Shown here piece after piece: positions 46,496 through 58,848 of a stretch of DNA of 64,000 nucleotides. This stretch comes from Drechslerella dactyloides (lineage: Eukaryota > Ascomycota > Orbiliomycetes > Orbiliales > Orbiliaceae), in the NCBI GenBank assembly GCA_020064725.1, contig JAGTWJ010000010.1, forward strand, positions 1,302,001 to 1,366,000. The letters are read 5' to 3'. How positions within the stretch are numbered: position 1 is the stretch's first letter; every line of letters starts with the position of its first letter. Below the pieces are notes generated by a model. That model was not told the origin of the DNA, made no database searches, and saw nothing but the letters and a program-made list of their open reading frames with translations. The position numbers and the translations under genes are program-made.

Positions 46496-48451
46496 TCCGG
46501 CTGGGAGTTTGATGGCCGTAGGTGGATGGTACCGAGAGTATAATCCTCATGCGACGAGTTTAAGCGGGCGGTCGATGACGCCAGCGACGACGGTGTCCAG
46601 TCCCTAGCTGTGCCGCAAGCTCCAAATTCGCTTTGAGTCGATGTCGTCTGTTCAGGAGTTCGCCTACAACGTTGTTTGGTGTAATTTTGGACGCTGCGCA
46701 AGATATTCAATCGTGAGCTTGACGGTTGCTGAAGTGTAAATACCAACTGGATCGGTAGTTGAGCGAACGCGCGGATGTATGAATATTCCAGGTAGAAGAT
46801 GTTGTAATGAGGGGAGTTCGGAGCAGTTGGCTTACGTCGCTGTCTGCATCCTGGTAGAGGTGAGAGGAAGGGAGGTACAAAGTAATACGGCCGAATCGCT
46901 TTCAAACAGCCCGAACCAGCCCTTCTTTCCGTTCTGGTCATATGCCGCCGCACAAATTCGATCTGCCTGCCTGACAAATTGGCTTACCACAGCTGCAAGT
47001 TCCCCCGCATCGAACCAGGGGCGGAGTCGCCAATAGGATGCCCGAAAATGCAACCAATCGCTGCGCGGGATCCAACCGCCGTGCTTTTTGTGGGTGGGGA
47101 CCGGCTGGTTCCTGCTGCGGAAGAGCGATCGAGTGGATGGCAGGGGCCCGGGACCCGGGTACGGCTGCTCCCACACCACAGTTCGCACTCCTGGACAAAG
47201 ACAGGATTTCGAGCTGCAGGAATGGGATGGCCCCTGGAAGGCAGCGGTGTAGCCGCCGTGCTACGGTGGCTGCTGGGCCGTGATTGGACGGTGGATAGAC
47301 GAGCAGGCTGCTGGCCAATCAGCGCTGGGCTGGCTGCCGGTGTGCGTTGCCACGGGCGGGAAGCTGTCGAAGTCGTCCCGGAGCGAGTTGGAATCTGCCG
47401 GTTTCGTGCTGGCATTGCGCCGGATTGCATGCAGAGGTGGATTGATATGGGATGATAATGCATGCGATAACGGCATTACAATTGAATTGACGTTATTGTC
47501 GTCGAGCCGTCCCTGCGGTGGGGAATGGGCGGGATGCATTTCAAGTATGAAGACTGGCTGGATGATCGAAATAAAGTCAGCGCCACTTCAGGTCTCGCGT
47601 ATCGCTGTATCTCGTATTCGAGGAATTGAGTATTCGGGCACCAACCGGATGAAGTTCAATGTATGCTAAAGTTGTGCTCGTTCAATAGCTAGATGCCGTC
47701 CGATATCTTCTGATGATGAGCCGTATGAATCTGCGCTCCGTCCGGTCATGCCATATGGTCATGATTGTACTCGATAGCATTTTGAACAGAAGTATTATCA
47801 GATGCTGGATTTCGATGCAAGCCTCGCGGCATGCATATGGACGAGCGCCCCATCAGCTAGCGCAAAGGACTAGCCAATTGATCTCGGCCTCGTAAACCGG
47901 TATCGATGTAAATGGTCCGCTGACATCTCGGGACCGCATTAGGCCCGACCTAGCGACCCCGTCCGTCGAGTATAATTGGCCGCGATAGCAAGCCATTCAC
48001 TAAGGCGATAACGCTGGGTGTAGAGTGAATGCCGAACTGAGACGCCGGATCGAAGTTCGAGCATTGTGAAGATGCAGCCGTCGATGGCACTCACGATGTT
48101 AATTTCTGAACCGGCTAGTCTGGCGAGGAAGCAGTCGAGAGAGGAGGGGAATAAAGTGCGCGTGCAGGCGTGTTAAAAACGTGGCCAGCGCAATTGCGTG
48201 TTTTTGAGAGTTTCCCTGGCTGGCCGGGTGGGATCAAAACGGCGACGTCCCACCCAGCCGGCCGGCCCTCCGTTTCTTCTTCTTCCTCCACCAACTCTCT
48301 CGGCGCCGTTTCAAGACGCTCAATCGCCCCCCAGGCTAGCACCCTCCCACCACATTCGGTCCCTCATAGCTCACAGCTCCTTCTTCTGACTAGCCACTCC
48401 TTGCAACCGTAAGAACTGTTTTCATTGGCCGGCACCCGCTGACCAAGCACC
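46496..48451. other. Divergent intergenic region, GC-rich, with CCAAT elements
   Basis: This region is about 2 kb and contains many overlapping open frames on both strands in a GC-rich part (46980-47460), which I read as composition artefacts. A facing pair ATTGG (47283-47287) and CCAAT (47315-47319) and palindromic GGGCCCGGGACCCGGGT (about 47146-47162) suggest regulatory DNA. A pyrimidine-rich tract near 48270-48300 precedes the plus-strand gene. No gene is supported. Confidence 0.5.
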
Positions 48452-51309
48452 ATGCCTCCTGTAAGTTTCCTGCCTCCAGTTGCGATTGATGTGGTCTTCT
48501 CTGCCTCTGCGCCTTCTGGGTGCGTTGTCCTGCGGGCGTGTTGTGGTGTTGTGCGTTTGTTGCGTTTGTCTGGCTGCCGGCCATCGCGCAGGAGCGTGCT
48601 GTTTGTTGTCTGTCGGCCGAAACTGCACGCATTTGCGCCAGAAACACCAGAAACACCAAAGAAGCCCGCCATCGCGATGTCCCGTCGGCTCGCATGGCAT
48701 GGGCGTATGTCTTTCGTAGAGGAATGCCGTTTGTGTCTATACGTCCAGGATGCTGACTTCCGGGTGTGCCATCGCAGAGAAGAAAACCGGCTCGTTCCGC
48801 GTCTCCTCCGTCGCGCCGTGCCAACCTGAGAATGGTTGCGCCTGACCGCGTCGCCAACGGCGGCGCAGAGGAGGAGTCGTATGGTCATCGCCGCGAACAC
48901 CGACACTTTACACCGAAGAAGGTGTACAACTTCGATCGGCTCCAGCCTAGCGGGCTAAGTTCGCATCCGGAGTCGGTGAAGAGAAGGGCCATCGTCGGGA
49001 AGAAGACGGGTCTCGACGCGGCTAAGTTCACGATCCGAGAGACCGCTCGTTCGCGTCGTCGCCATCGTAAAGATGCGCTTCGAAAGACCCGCAAGTACCA
49101 GGAGATGACGGAGGCCGAGCAGCACACGGCGTTGACAGAAATTGACGATGTGATCCAGAAGGAGGTTGCTGCATCGGACAAGGAGGCAGAGCTTGCATGG
49201 GCAGCAAAGCTTTCAGAAGAAGGTCAGCGCCCTATTGCCGTCGCCGTCGCCGACGCTGACAAGCCCGATCATAAAGCCAAAGGTGAGCGCAATACCCCGA
49301 TTTCCCCCTCTCGGCGTGTTTCCCACGAATTTAAAGACCCGGGAAGCTGCTCCGGAAGAAATTATTCCATCTCCCGCAAACCTCTCCATCATCCCTTTCG
49401 TCCTCATCTCTATCGTATCGATCCCTCTGCTCACGATATGTCTAAATCTCAAGCTGTCTCTGCCACCTCCGGCACGGCCGCTGTCACTTCCATGTCTAAA
49501 GAAAACGAGCCTCTGGCACCTGCTGGCGGGGCAGCTCTGGCTGCTTCCGCGACCACGAACGGTCAACCCTCTGCTCCGGGAGCAAAGCCCACGAAGTCTT
49601 TCAGGCTTCTGAGGCATCGGCTCCTACAGGATGAATCCGCCCGCTTCCAGGCTCGTCTCAGGGCATTGAGAGCACAGCCAAAGTTTCAAGCTCTCAATAA
49701 AAAGAAACGCGAGGTCAAAATCCGGGCTATCGAAAGGGAGATCAAGGCCGAAAGGCAGGTCAACATCCGCGCTCTCAAGTCACAATTCGGGATCGCATTC
49801 TGCCCTCCCAGGACCGCTGCATCTCCGGATCAGTCGTCCGATTCTCTGGACTGGTCCGAAGTCGATTCCGATGAAGAAGAGGCTGCCGTCCCTCCAGTCA
49901 ACCCGGCTCCACCTAAGGTTCCTACTACTGTCACCACCCCCTCCGCTGAAACGACTCAGAAGTCCGCCGAACCGACTCCGAAGCGTTCTGTCACTGTTAA
50001 GCTCCCGGAGAAGACTCGCCTCCACAATCGTGGCAAATCGTCTCCTAAGAAGCGACGCTTTGCACCGATCGAGTTCGAGGCTGTCGAGAAAGCTTCTCAG
50101 AACACTGCTGATGACCTCAGTCGTGCTACTCGTTCGCGTACTGCTGACAACCACGTCCATGCTCCTGGCAAAAGAATCATGTATCCACACTTGTTTTCAC
50201 TAGGAAATACCACTGAACTCGAGGCCTCGACTTCAGAACCCAAGCTTCTGCCAACCCGCTCCAAAACGGTCGCAGCTGAAAGTGCACGCCGCAAGATGCT
50301 CACAACCGACGGTGCACGCCGCAAGGAAGCTCATCTCAAGCGAAAGCATCAGAGCGGCTCGGACAGCGATAGTTCCCCTGCTCGTCCCGCTCGCCGAGTT
50401 CATATCACAGCCGAGCCTGCAAACGATGACAGTTCCAGCGATCTTCCTGGTGTCCAAGTCCCAGTCACAACCGAGCCTGCAGGTGGCGATAAACCCCGCG
50501 CTCGCCCTGTCCTCCGAGTTCCAGCCACAACCGAGCCTACAACCACCAATAGTTCCCGTGCCCGTCGTCCTGCTCGCCGAGTTCGAACCACAACTGAGCC
50601 TGCAGATGGCGATAAACCCCGCGTTCGTCCTGCTCGCCGTGTCCGAATCGCAAAGGAGCCTGCAGGTGAAAATTCCCGCGCTCCTCTTTCTCGCAAAGAA
50701 CGAATGGCAATCAGGACTGCAGAGGAGCTTGGACAAGAGCGGCCTGTTATCAGGCGCTCCTGGCGAATTATGAAGCGCACGACGGCTGAAGAAGATGCTG
50801 CCAATCTGGCCAATCCTGCTTATGCCCAGGCGAACGCCGCACTCGAAATCCAAAGGGCCAAGTTCAAGGCGAAGCAAGTTGCCAAACAAGCCGGACTTGA
50901 CAAGAAACCTACTCCAGTGACGACGGCTACCACTTCCGGGACCTCCAGGTCGCATCCCAAACGTGCCCCTCGCAAGGGAGTCTCCCGCACTTTCAAGGGC
51001 AGTGCCGGTGCTCGTACTTCCACGCAAACCAAAGCCAAGAATACAGCCTCGCCAAAACGCTTCGGTCGTGGCTCAACTTCCAAGGACCCTGATCGAGATA
51101 ACACTTTTTTCAACACTCTACGCGACAGGGTCGAAAAGTCACCCCCCGAGCGTCGCATCACCAGCCAAGCTAAGATTACTAAGTGCTATGAAACGACCGA
51201 TCAAGGATCCGCAACGACTGGGCGGCCTTGGAAGGTCTTCAGTGCCAGTGCCCATCTCTTCAAGGACTGGCTCCCGCGCGGCTGGGGTCAAAATTCTTCG
51301 GAAGAGTAA
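48452..51309 (+). CDS. Basic, disordered repeat-containing protein
   Basis: The first exon is nine bases (MPP, 48452-48460), joined over a 317-nt intron (GTAAGT..CGCAG) to 48778-51309, giving MPPRRKPARSASPPSRR... and 846 residues. The protein is rich in Arg, Lys, Ser, Pro and Thr with no folded domain that I recognise; basic runs such as RSRRRHRKD and SPKKRR suggest nuclear localisation and nucleic-acid binding. Five tandem 20-21-residue units lie at 50385-50690. The segment 49281-49438 is pyrimidine-rich, starts with a GTGAGC donor-like site and ends at an ATG (49439, MSKSQAVSATSG). It may therefore be an intron or the leader of a second gene; the single-gene model is kept because the frame is unbroken. 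Function unknown. Confidence 0.65.
50385..50690 (+). repeat. Five degenerate ~60-bp tandem units in coding sequence
   Basis: Each unit follows the pattern ARRV-xx-T-TEPA-xx-DKPR, for example RRVRTTTEPADGDKPR and RRVRIAKEPAGENSR. The spacing is 20 or 21 residues. Units differ by several residues, so the array is old or under relaxed selection. Confidence 0.8.
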
Positions 51310-53193
51310 TCTCCATAAGACGATAATATTCTATCGAATATCATACCGTGCCGCGCAAGCTAACGCATGGTATCGATACTCGTCGGATTTACTTTGCCCG
51401 TTGACTTTCTCTGACTCTCATCCTCATTCGAACTTGAACAAACCTTCCACCATCGATTCTATCAATGGCCGCTTTTTCACGAATTGTTCGCGGTCCCGTT
51501 CCTCTAATCTTTCCTTATCTTTTTCTGTCGCCTTTCCCACTGATTTCCGTCTACTACTCACATACTTTATCCTTGCTTACTTCGATGAATGGTTCACCAT
51601 TTGAGATTTCCTAAACCCTAGTCTTTCCATCAAACACGCATGATATGAAAGATGGATAGGGCCTGGGGCAGTGAATATCTGAATGTGTGCTTCCACCCAA
51701 GGACTTGAAGGATGTCGAGTGAGACTTCTCTCTGTTCTCGGAATCGGAATCGGAATCGGAATCAGACCTGGAATCGGAACTTTCGACTTTCCTTGTTTCC
51801 CCGTTTCTTTATATATATATTTGCTTGATCAGTCCCATCCAACATTCACAGTATCCTTTCTTCTAATGCCTTTCCTTCTCTTTCTACATAATGAGACCAC
51901 GTTTTTTTCCCGCTCTTTTTCACTCATCGGGGTTCTGGTTTATCGGGATGGCGACGGTGTTTCGGGGTTCCCAGGGCGGTTTATGTGGAGCGTTTCTATA
52001 ATTAACACGGTTAACAATACGGGTTTTTCTGAGACGTTTTCCCTTCTTTTTTCTGCTTTATATCCCATGGGGGTTATTATTCTTGTTTCTTAATAGTATG
52101 AACTCTTATTACGATCATCCCGTTCCTAGAATCTATAACAAGATTCGAGGACGGTTAATGGGATCGATAATGTGTTAATGAGATGAAATGACAAAATTGA
52201 AAATCCAATTGTTTCGTAGTATAGGTTTATAACAGTGACCTCTGACATATGAATCTAGCTGGTAGGTCTAGCTCAAATTTGCAAAATCTTTCGTGCACTA
52301 TCGCTCAAACGGATTTGGGGGTCTCTAATCTTGGACCCACTATTCTGTTGCTTTTGGTGGTCGATTGTACCCCTGCTCGGAATTTGTATCACAGACCAAA
52401 TCGAGATGCCTATGCGTTCTGTACGTATGTTTGTCGACATAAGTATCCGTATACGTAATCACGCTTTCATGCATGCCTACAGCCGAGCCGGCAGTGCTGC
52501 AGTGTCAGCGCAAGTTTGCCCTCGCAATTGCTAGGAGTGACAGGGATTGTCGAAAGCTGATTGGCTCGCTTTCAAGGATCTGTGCCTGGTTTTGCTGGTG
52601 ATGCTTGGTTTTTCGAGCAGATTGCTAGCGCGAGGCTGATTATAGCAAGCAGATGAGGGAGGCCGGAGGCACAAGATGTATGTATACAGAGAATCGAATG
52701 TCGCCTCTGCTGACTTCCTGGTAAGTTTGGGTCAAGGAATGGGTGAATATGATATATAGTTCTGGGGTTTCGCCTTGTCTCGATCGCGAGCCAGTCCCGG
52801 AAAATATTCCAGCTTCTAGTTTACGAGAGAATCTCCGCCTGCTAAACATTGCATTCATCTCATATCTAAGTACTAGCTTACATATGCATACTTCATCCGA
52901 TCTTCCGGATACTTTATACAACATCGAGCACGAAGACCGAGGGAACTGACCTATAAACTGCTACCTCTTGGCGCGCAGTACCTCGGACGCCTACACCTAT
53001 AAACCTCATATATATCGCTGTTGAATTGAATTCATATATTACGGACCCGATTCGACACAAGGACTTCACCCCGCCTATATAGGTGATATTACACACGTGT
53101 GGTCATTTGTCTATATCGAAGCGCGGTATCGCGATACCTACCACGAAGAAGGCACGGATAGGACACCGAAATATTGAAATCTAATCGATCACT
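51310..53193. other. Intergenic with simple repeat
   Basis: These 1.9 kb hold the 3' side of one gene and the promoter of the next. A TCGGAA hexamer is repeated four times at 51737-51760. A TATATATATATT run lies near 51812. ATTGG occurs near 52561. No gene supported. Confidence 0.45.
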
Positions 53194-55929
53194 ATGGACG
53201 GAATTCGCGGGAAACTCAATCGAGCGCGATTAGGCCGCTCTGAAACCCAAGAAGAGAGCACGGATCCTAAAGTTCACCCTCAGAAGAGGATGCAGGACCT
53301 CGCGAAAACCGAAAAGGCCCATTCACTAGAGTATTTAACGGACGACACCCCGGCATTGGACGCAAAAGTTGTTTTGGGAAGCGAATCCGACTATGATGAT
53401 GATCTGTGGAATGGATTGCACCTTCAAGCTCTAGAGGGCTACGAAGTACCACCCGTGGAAACCAGACGCCGGTATTCTCTCGATCTCGATGGTGAGGAGA
53501 AAATCGAAAATCCCGAGGGTGTCCAAGGTTTCCCCTCCGGAAAAGCTCGATTTGGTACACCGATAGTCGAAAAAGCTCAATACCCCCGAAATACCGGTCT
53601 CTTCGAGATACCACATTTCAGACAAGGTGGTGTCGACCTCCGGGGGTCACTAAGGCGCAAAATCGAAAATAACCTTTCTGAGCTCTATGGCCTCATTCCT
53701 GGCGATAGTTATAGGGACAAAGATGATCCCATCACAAGAAGAAAAAGTCCTGCGCACCTTCATACCAACAAAGATGTAGATCCTCTACCATCCCCGCCGG
53801 CGGATCCTTTAGACCTCCCGCTACGCGCTGTGAAACAACCCGAAGTTAGAAGTCCCTCACCTAAGCCACAAGGACAGTGGCGCGACCAAGCCTTGATGGC
53901 TTTACTAAACAAGCATTGGCGATCGCACGAGAACCGACACGATCAGGATCCAGGCTACGCGTCGGAGAAGATTACAAAGTTTCGTGCACTTTGTCTACTA
54001 CTGAATATATTCCGCCTGCGGGCGTTCACAAAAACGCACGGAGGCTTTAAGTTTACTGGCGGTGAAAACTCACCCGGCAATCGATCGCGTAACAGCGCTC
54101 CGGGCAAGCAACCTCGTATCCAAAAGGGAAGCGCTCAAAAATCAAAACGTAAGGACAGCGACAGCAGCGACAGCAATCATGACGGCGACAGCCGCGATGA
54201 CGACGACAGTGGTAATGGGCGCAGACCAAAGAAATTGAAGACTACAGGAGATTTGAGATCCCTAAACGGTCAGCTTGCGTGCCCTTTCGCGAAGGCCCAC
54301 CCCGGACGCCACCTAAATTGCCTTCTTATCGGTCGAAAAGATCTGTCCGGAGTCAAGTAAGTGCATCGCAGATATAAAGTATAATCCGTAATATCTTCAT
54401 ACTTAGCGATCTTTATATTCAATGCTAAATAACGTCTCTATATAGAGAACACTTGAAGCGTAATCATTTTGGGAGGCGGCTCCCTGATGACATTCGCGAG
54501 GCTAAAACATGGGGCCAAGTTTTCGATATTTGTAACCCTGAATGGAAGGGCCCGCGTCCCTCTCAGTGTAAGCATTTGCTTCAGCAATAGTTTGGAACTA
54601 TACCGCCTTTATTATTAAACTTCGGATCCTAACCTCAGTAATCCATTCCATAGATTTCGATGCTCTAGAGATTAGCTTGAATTTCGCCACATGGAGTTAT
54701 CCAGCCATAGAACACCAGCGTGCAACATTCCAATCGCTTGATGGTTACATCGACGAGACATTGGAGGGCATCGGTCCGCTGAGCAACTACAAGCCAAGCC
54801 TCATGCTCATCGATCGAGATGAAGGACTGGAAATGAGATATTGTAGTGATCCAGACTCATCTTGTGACGACTGGACGCCTGGTCCGTCTCAAAGATCCGG
54901 ACATCGGCCGACGATCAGCGCCCCACGTAGCCCGATACCCGCGCCCCCTGCATACTTTACCGCACCCCAGCCCCTAGACCTACCTAGCCAGACTCTGCAT
55001 CCGCGAGAGCAGCCTCCCAGCAACAGTGGTGATTTTACGACAGAGATCCCAGGGAATCTTGACGACATTGTCCACGAACTCGCTGGTCCTCATTTGCCTT
55101 GGCCCTTTCCGCGAGAAATGGCGGAAGCATTTTTCGAGTTCGAGCAAGATTACGGTTTAGACACTCGGGTACCCACACGGAACATGTACCCCGATCTCGT
55201 GTCGGCAATGAAAGAATCGACAGGCTGGCTCGGGGACGAATCATTATTGGCTGATCCAGTGTTGCCACAATTTCCTGCTGATACCAGTGATTGGGATCTA
55301 TTGGAAGTCGGCCAGCGTCGCTTCACAGACCCTTTGCAACAGGTATTCTATGAGTTTTCCCACGGTGCATCGATCAAATAACTTCAGGATCACATGCTTA
55401 CATCTGACAAATATCGCAGACGGACGGTTCCTCGGGTTTCTTTCCCGCAATGATTGGATCAACATCAAGTGGGAGTAACACATTCGCGACTCCGCCGTCA
55501 CCAACTACCCATCTGCAATATATAGAAACACAATCTTCGGATACTGACGAAGGGTACATCACGAACATGGACGCTACGAAATCGACCAAGAAATACCTCT
55601 TGATGGTCTCCAGACAACCGGAAAACGCGCAATCAACAGAGCAGCGAGGGCACAGGCTCTTTTACTTTGACGATTTTAGCGAATTTCGTATGCATTTTGA
55701 ATACTGGATGAAAACGCAGTTCACGGACCCGCAGTTCTGCTGGACCAAAATGGAGCTTTTGAATGATTTGCGGAAGGCAAGGCTACGGAATATTGATGAA
55801 GTAGTCGGTGACTTAAGGGCATCATTCTTACACTATCGCTCGTGCGAAGCGGCTTTATACCTTGTCATGAAACATGAGGCCACAGGCCCAGTGCTGGGCG
55901 ACCAAATTTATGCATATACATGTGCATGA
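53194..55929 (+). CDS. C2H2-related fungal protein with a single partial zinc-finger unit
   Basis: Exons 53194-54356, 54446-54567, 54654-55342 and 55420-55929 give 827 residues. The long N-terminal part is charged and disordered with an acidic Ser/Asp run (KRKDSDSSDSNHDGDS). The recognisable core is LACPFAKAHPGRHLNC, then EHLKRNHFG: two Cys and two His as in the large fungal family usually written CPF.K..P..H..C....VKEHL.R.H. That family normally has a second CxxC finger; here the sequence jumps directly to LPDDIREAKTWGQVFDICNP. The C-terminal part (TKKYLLMVSRQPENA, EAALYLVMKHEAT) also resembles that family. The last splice (CAACAG|GTATTC to ATCGCAG) is my choice; without it the protein stops at 55381. 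Function unknown, probably nuclear. Confidence 0.7.
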
Positions 55930-56976
55930 GACCGTGGTAGGTACAAGGGTTCGGACCCCGGACTGCAACATATCTACACTTGAACTGATACAAAAACACG
56001 CTAAGGAAGAAGAATATATTCACAAAAGCCTACCTGCAGGCCTGGTATATGGGGCAGTTGGGTTTAAGTACTGCAGCGCAGTCACTGTGTTTTTATCTAA
56101 ATGAACATATTGTTGCCTCGAGACATTTCTATCTGGAACTGTGTGGGTTTGGCTTGCGAGACCATTTCTATCTACAAGATCGTGAAGCCAGCCTGTCAAC
56201 CGGCATGCGCATGCGAATATGTATGCAGCGCCGAATCGGAGTGTTGTAATAAGTGCGTTGTCCAGCCACGCTCCCCAGCGTCGGGCAACGACGCGAATCT
56301 CCTGTGCAACCTTAAGCCTAGTTAGCGTTACGAAGCATATGATCACAAAGTGATTGATACCACTTCAATCTCGATCCATTTCCATCAGTGCTACCCTAAG
56401 ACCGCTGAACGCCAATTGGCCAAGTTCCCAGATTTCCCAGCTCAACTTATCCGGCGAATGCAGCCTTCCAAGACGAACGACAGAGGTGACATCGCATCGC
56501 TACGTCACACGTCAAAGCCCCCGAGTCGGTTGCCACCAATACCCCGCCAACTGCAGGAACAAATAAGGTGGTGATCAACAGAGCTTCCAGGGAACTGGTA
56601 AGTTTCTCTACTCTCACACTCTCACACGCTCTTCTGTCGCTCTGAACCCCCTTGAAGTAGATTCATCCATCTGGCTTCTCAGAGGGCCACCGACGGCCGT
56701 TCGAACTCTGGGTGCATCCGTGCGATACGTGGCGATGAGATTTCGCCGCGCGACTCGATGGCCCACCGACAGGTGCTAACTTTACTTATATCGCAGAGCG
56801 TAACAGAAAAGCCTCTGTTTGGCTGGCCTGGTCTGAGGACGGAAACAGGCGGATTCGAGCCTCAAGCACGTAATCGCGGCAGTGCGAGATTGCGTGCCAA
56901 CGGATTCCGTGGAATTCGCGATCCTAAGAACACGGCTAGCGTGAGGAGCAGGCCTTGCGCAGATACGACTCCCGGA
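55930..56976. other. Intergenic and leader of the F-box gene
   Basis: No gene supported. A GT-rich donor-like site near 56599 followed by pyrimidine tracts could mark a 5' untranslated intron. An in-frame ATG at 56758 would lengthen the next protein by 73 residues, but the extension looks like leader. Confidence 0.45.
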
Positions 56977-58848
56977 ATGGCGACACCAATACCACAAGCA
57001 TCGCGTCTTGAAGACGATTCATCCCAACGATCACATACGACAAACATCGAGCTTACGGCCGATGACGGGCACATAGCTCCACAGTCCAGCATGGACTTGA
57101 ACACCGAAATCGAAGAAACGGCACCCGCGCCTTCCAAAATAACACTCTTATCCCTTCCATCCGAAATCATCAACAATATTCTCTTCTATCTCCCCGAGAT
57201 GTCGCTCTACGCAGTTTCCCTCACATGCCATGCCCTGCAATCCCATTCTCTCACCGACTCGCTGTGGCAGAATATCTTGGGCTGGCCAGACCTGACATCT
57301 CCATATCCTTACCCCAGCTACCGCGCCCTCCACCACGCACTCTCCCCACATCTCTTTCTGAGGCGCAAGATCTTCATTGGCGACAACCAGTTCTTCGGCT
57401 CCGTCCTGGCCACCAGGTACATGCCAGTGTCTGGCTCAATTGAAGCTTTCAGAGTTATCACGACGCCAGCTATACACCACGATGTCAACTGGTGGTCGTG
57501 GGATCCCACGATCCCAATATACCCGTACGACACCCGCGTCGGGCTCTGGCGGGAGGCAGATCTCAAGATCACGCCAAACTTTCATGAGTCTGGTTTGCGG
57601 AGGATTCAACCCGTCTGCCGAGGCAAGGGGGTCTTTTCGTCATATGTCCGCGCGCAGGCGATCCTGAAGAAGGATGTGTACCATCAGATGGCAGTATGGC
57701 CGCCGCAAACGATACCAGCAGAGACGAGAGTGCGCAACGAGAGTGCGACGGGGTTCAGAAGTAGCGCTGGGTCCTCTATGACGCTGGCGTGGAGCGTTAA
57801 TATTGATGGAGAGGAGATTCCCGTCAACGAGGGTGAAAGAGCCTTCGGTCGCCCTGGTGGACCGGTGATGCAGTGGAGTCCGTACATCCCTACGCCGACG
57901 GCATCGAAGGATCCAGATGCAAGATGGAAAGTTGACGAAGCCCGGTCGAAGAGCGGATTTCTCAGCACCAGTGCGTTCAGGATCAAGAAATGGGCGGTAC
58001 TTAGTGTGAATGCTGAGATGGACGACCCCAGGATAGGGGAGGATGTGGAAACCTTTGCAGAAGTGGATGAAGCGCTATGGACGCCGACGAAGGAGTATCC
58101 GTATCGTGGCATCTGGGTTGGTATGTAGCTGTCGCAGTCATCAACAGAATTCAATCCCGAATTCATAACTTCAGAAACACGGTTCGGATAGGCTAACGAC
58201 AGGCATCTCGATGCGATGCAATGTTCACATTCTACAGGAAACTACACGCCACACGCCCATGAGCTCCTCCTCTTTCATCAGCCTGAGACCACAGGGGGAG
58301 AGAAGCGCCTCGAGGTCATCAAGCTCACCGGCGATCCGAACGTCCCCCGTGGCGAATATACCTGGATCATCGACGACCTCTCACAGCCACTCCGTACCGC
58401 CGACGAGAGTGAGCATGAGTGGCCAGGCGCGAAGGTTTACAAGGCACGTGGACACATAGCGGACCATGGATTCTCAATGGATCGGTATGTGGATATACAA
58501 GTCATCCTGCCAGATCCGCAGCGCGACTGGCAGAAAGAAGTGGGGCAGAGAAACACGAATCCAGGGTCTGCTGGTGTCGCGCCGACTCAAGGAGAAACCA
58601 GCGACGTCGCAAGGAAAAGTAATGACAGCGCCGGTGACGGGTGGGGCGTTGGTCGTGAGGAGAGGGGTAGCGCCAGCGCGGGGAGCTCTCGCAAGAAGAA
58701 GAGAATCCGCTACCTAGATGAGCCGTGGGTTCCGAGACGAGCAGCAGTCCATTGGTCAGCATTACAAGGGTATGTTAAACCGTTTCGCAGGGTTGATATC
58801 GAAGCGTTCTTAGATGGGGATGAGAGGCAGGCATTGGGACTACCGTGA
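56977..58848 (+). CDS. F-box protein, FBXO31-like
   Basis: Substrate adaptor for an SCF ubiquitin ligase. Exons 56977-58120 and 58238-58848 give 584 residues from MATPIPQASRLEDD. The F-box starts at about residue 50: ITLLSLPSEIINNILFYLPE, then LTCHALQSHSLTDSLWQNI, the Skp1-binding pattern. The rest resembles the FBXO31 ligand-binding region, with a WSWDP block and the characteristic RGIWVGNYTPHAHELLLFHQ that spans the intron (GTATGT..TCTACAG). The C-terminal part carries a Ser/Lys-rich insert (SSRKKKRIR) before a closing block EPWVPRRAAVHW. The upstream ATG at 56758 is rejected as start on composition. Substrates are unknown. Confidence 0.85.

Noticed and set aside
46979..47463. Several overlapping frames of about 158 codons on both strands
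   Set aside because: GC-rich sequence naturally lacks stops; frames overlap on both strands and none looks protein-like.
51737..51760. TCGGAA hexamer repeat considered as a CRISPR-like or telomeric array
   Set aside because: Four contiguous units without spacers and not a telomere repeat; an ordinary microsatellite.
55940..55965. GGGTTCGGACCCC resembling a tRNA B box
   Set aside because: No matching A box or acceptor stem at the right distance; not a tRNA.
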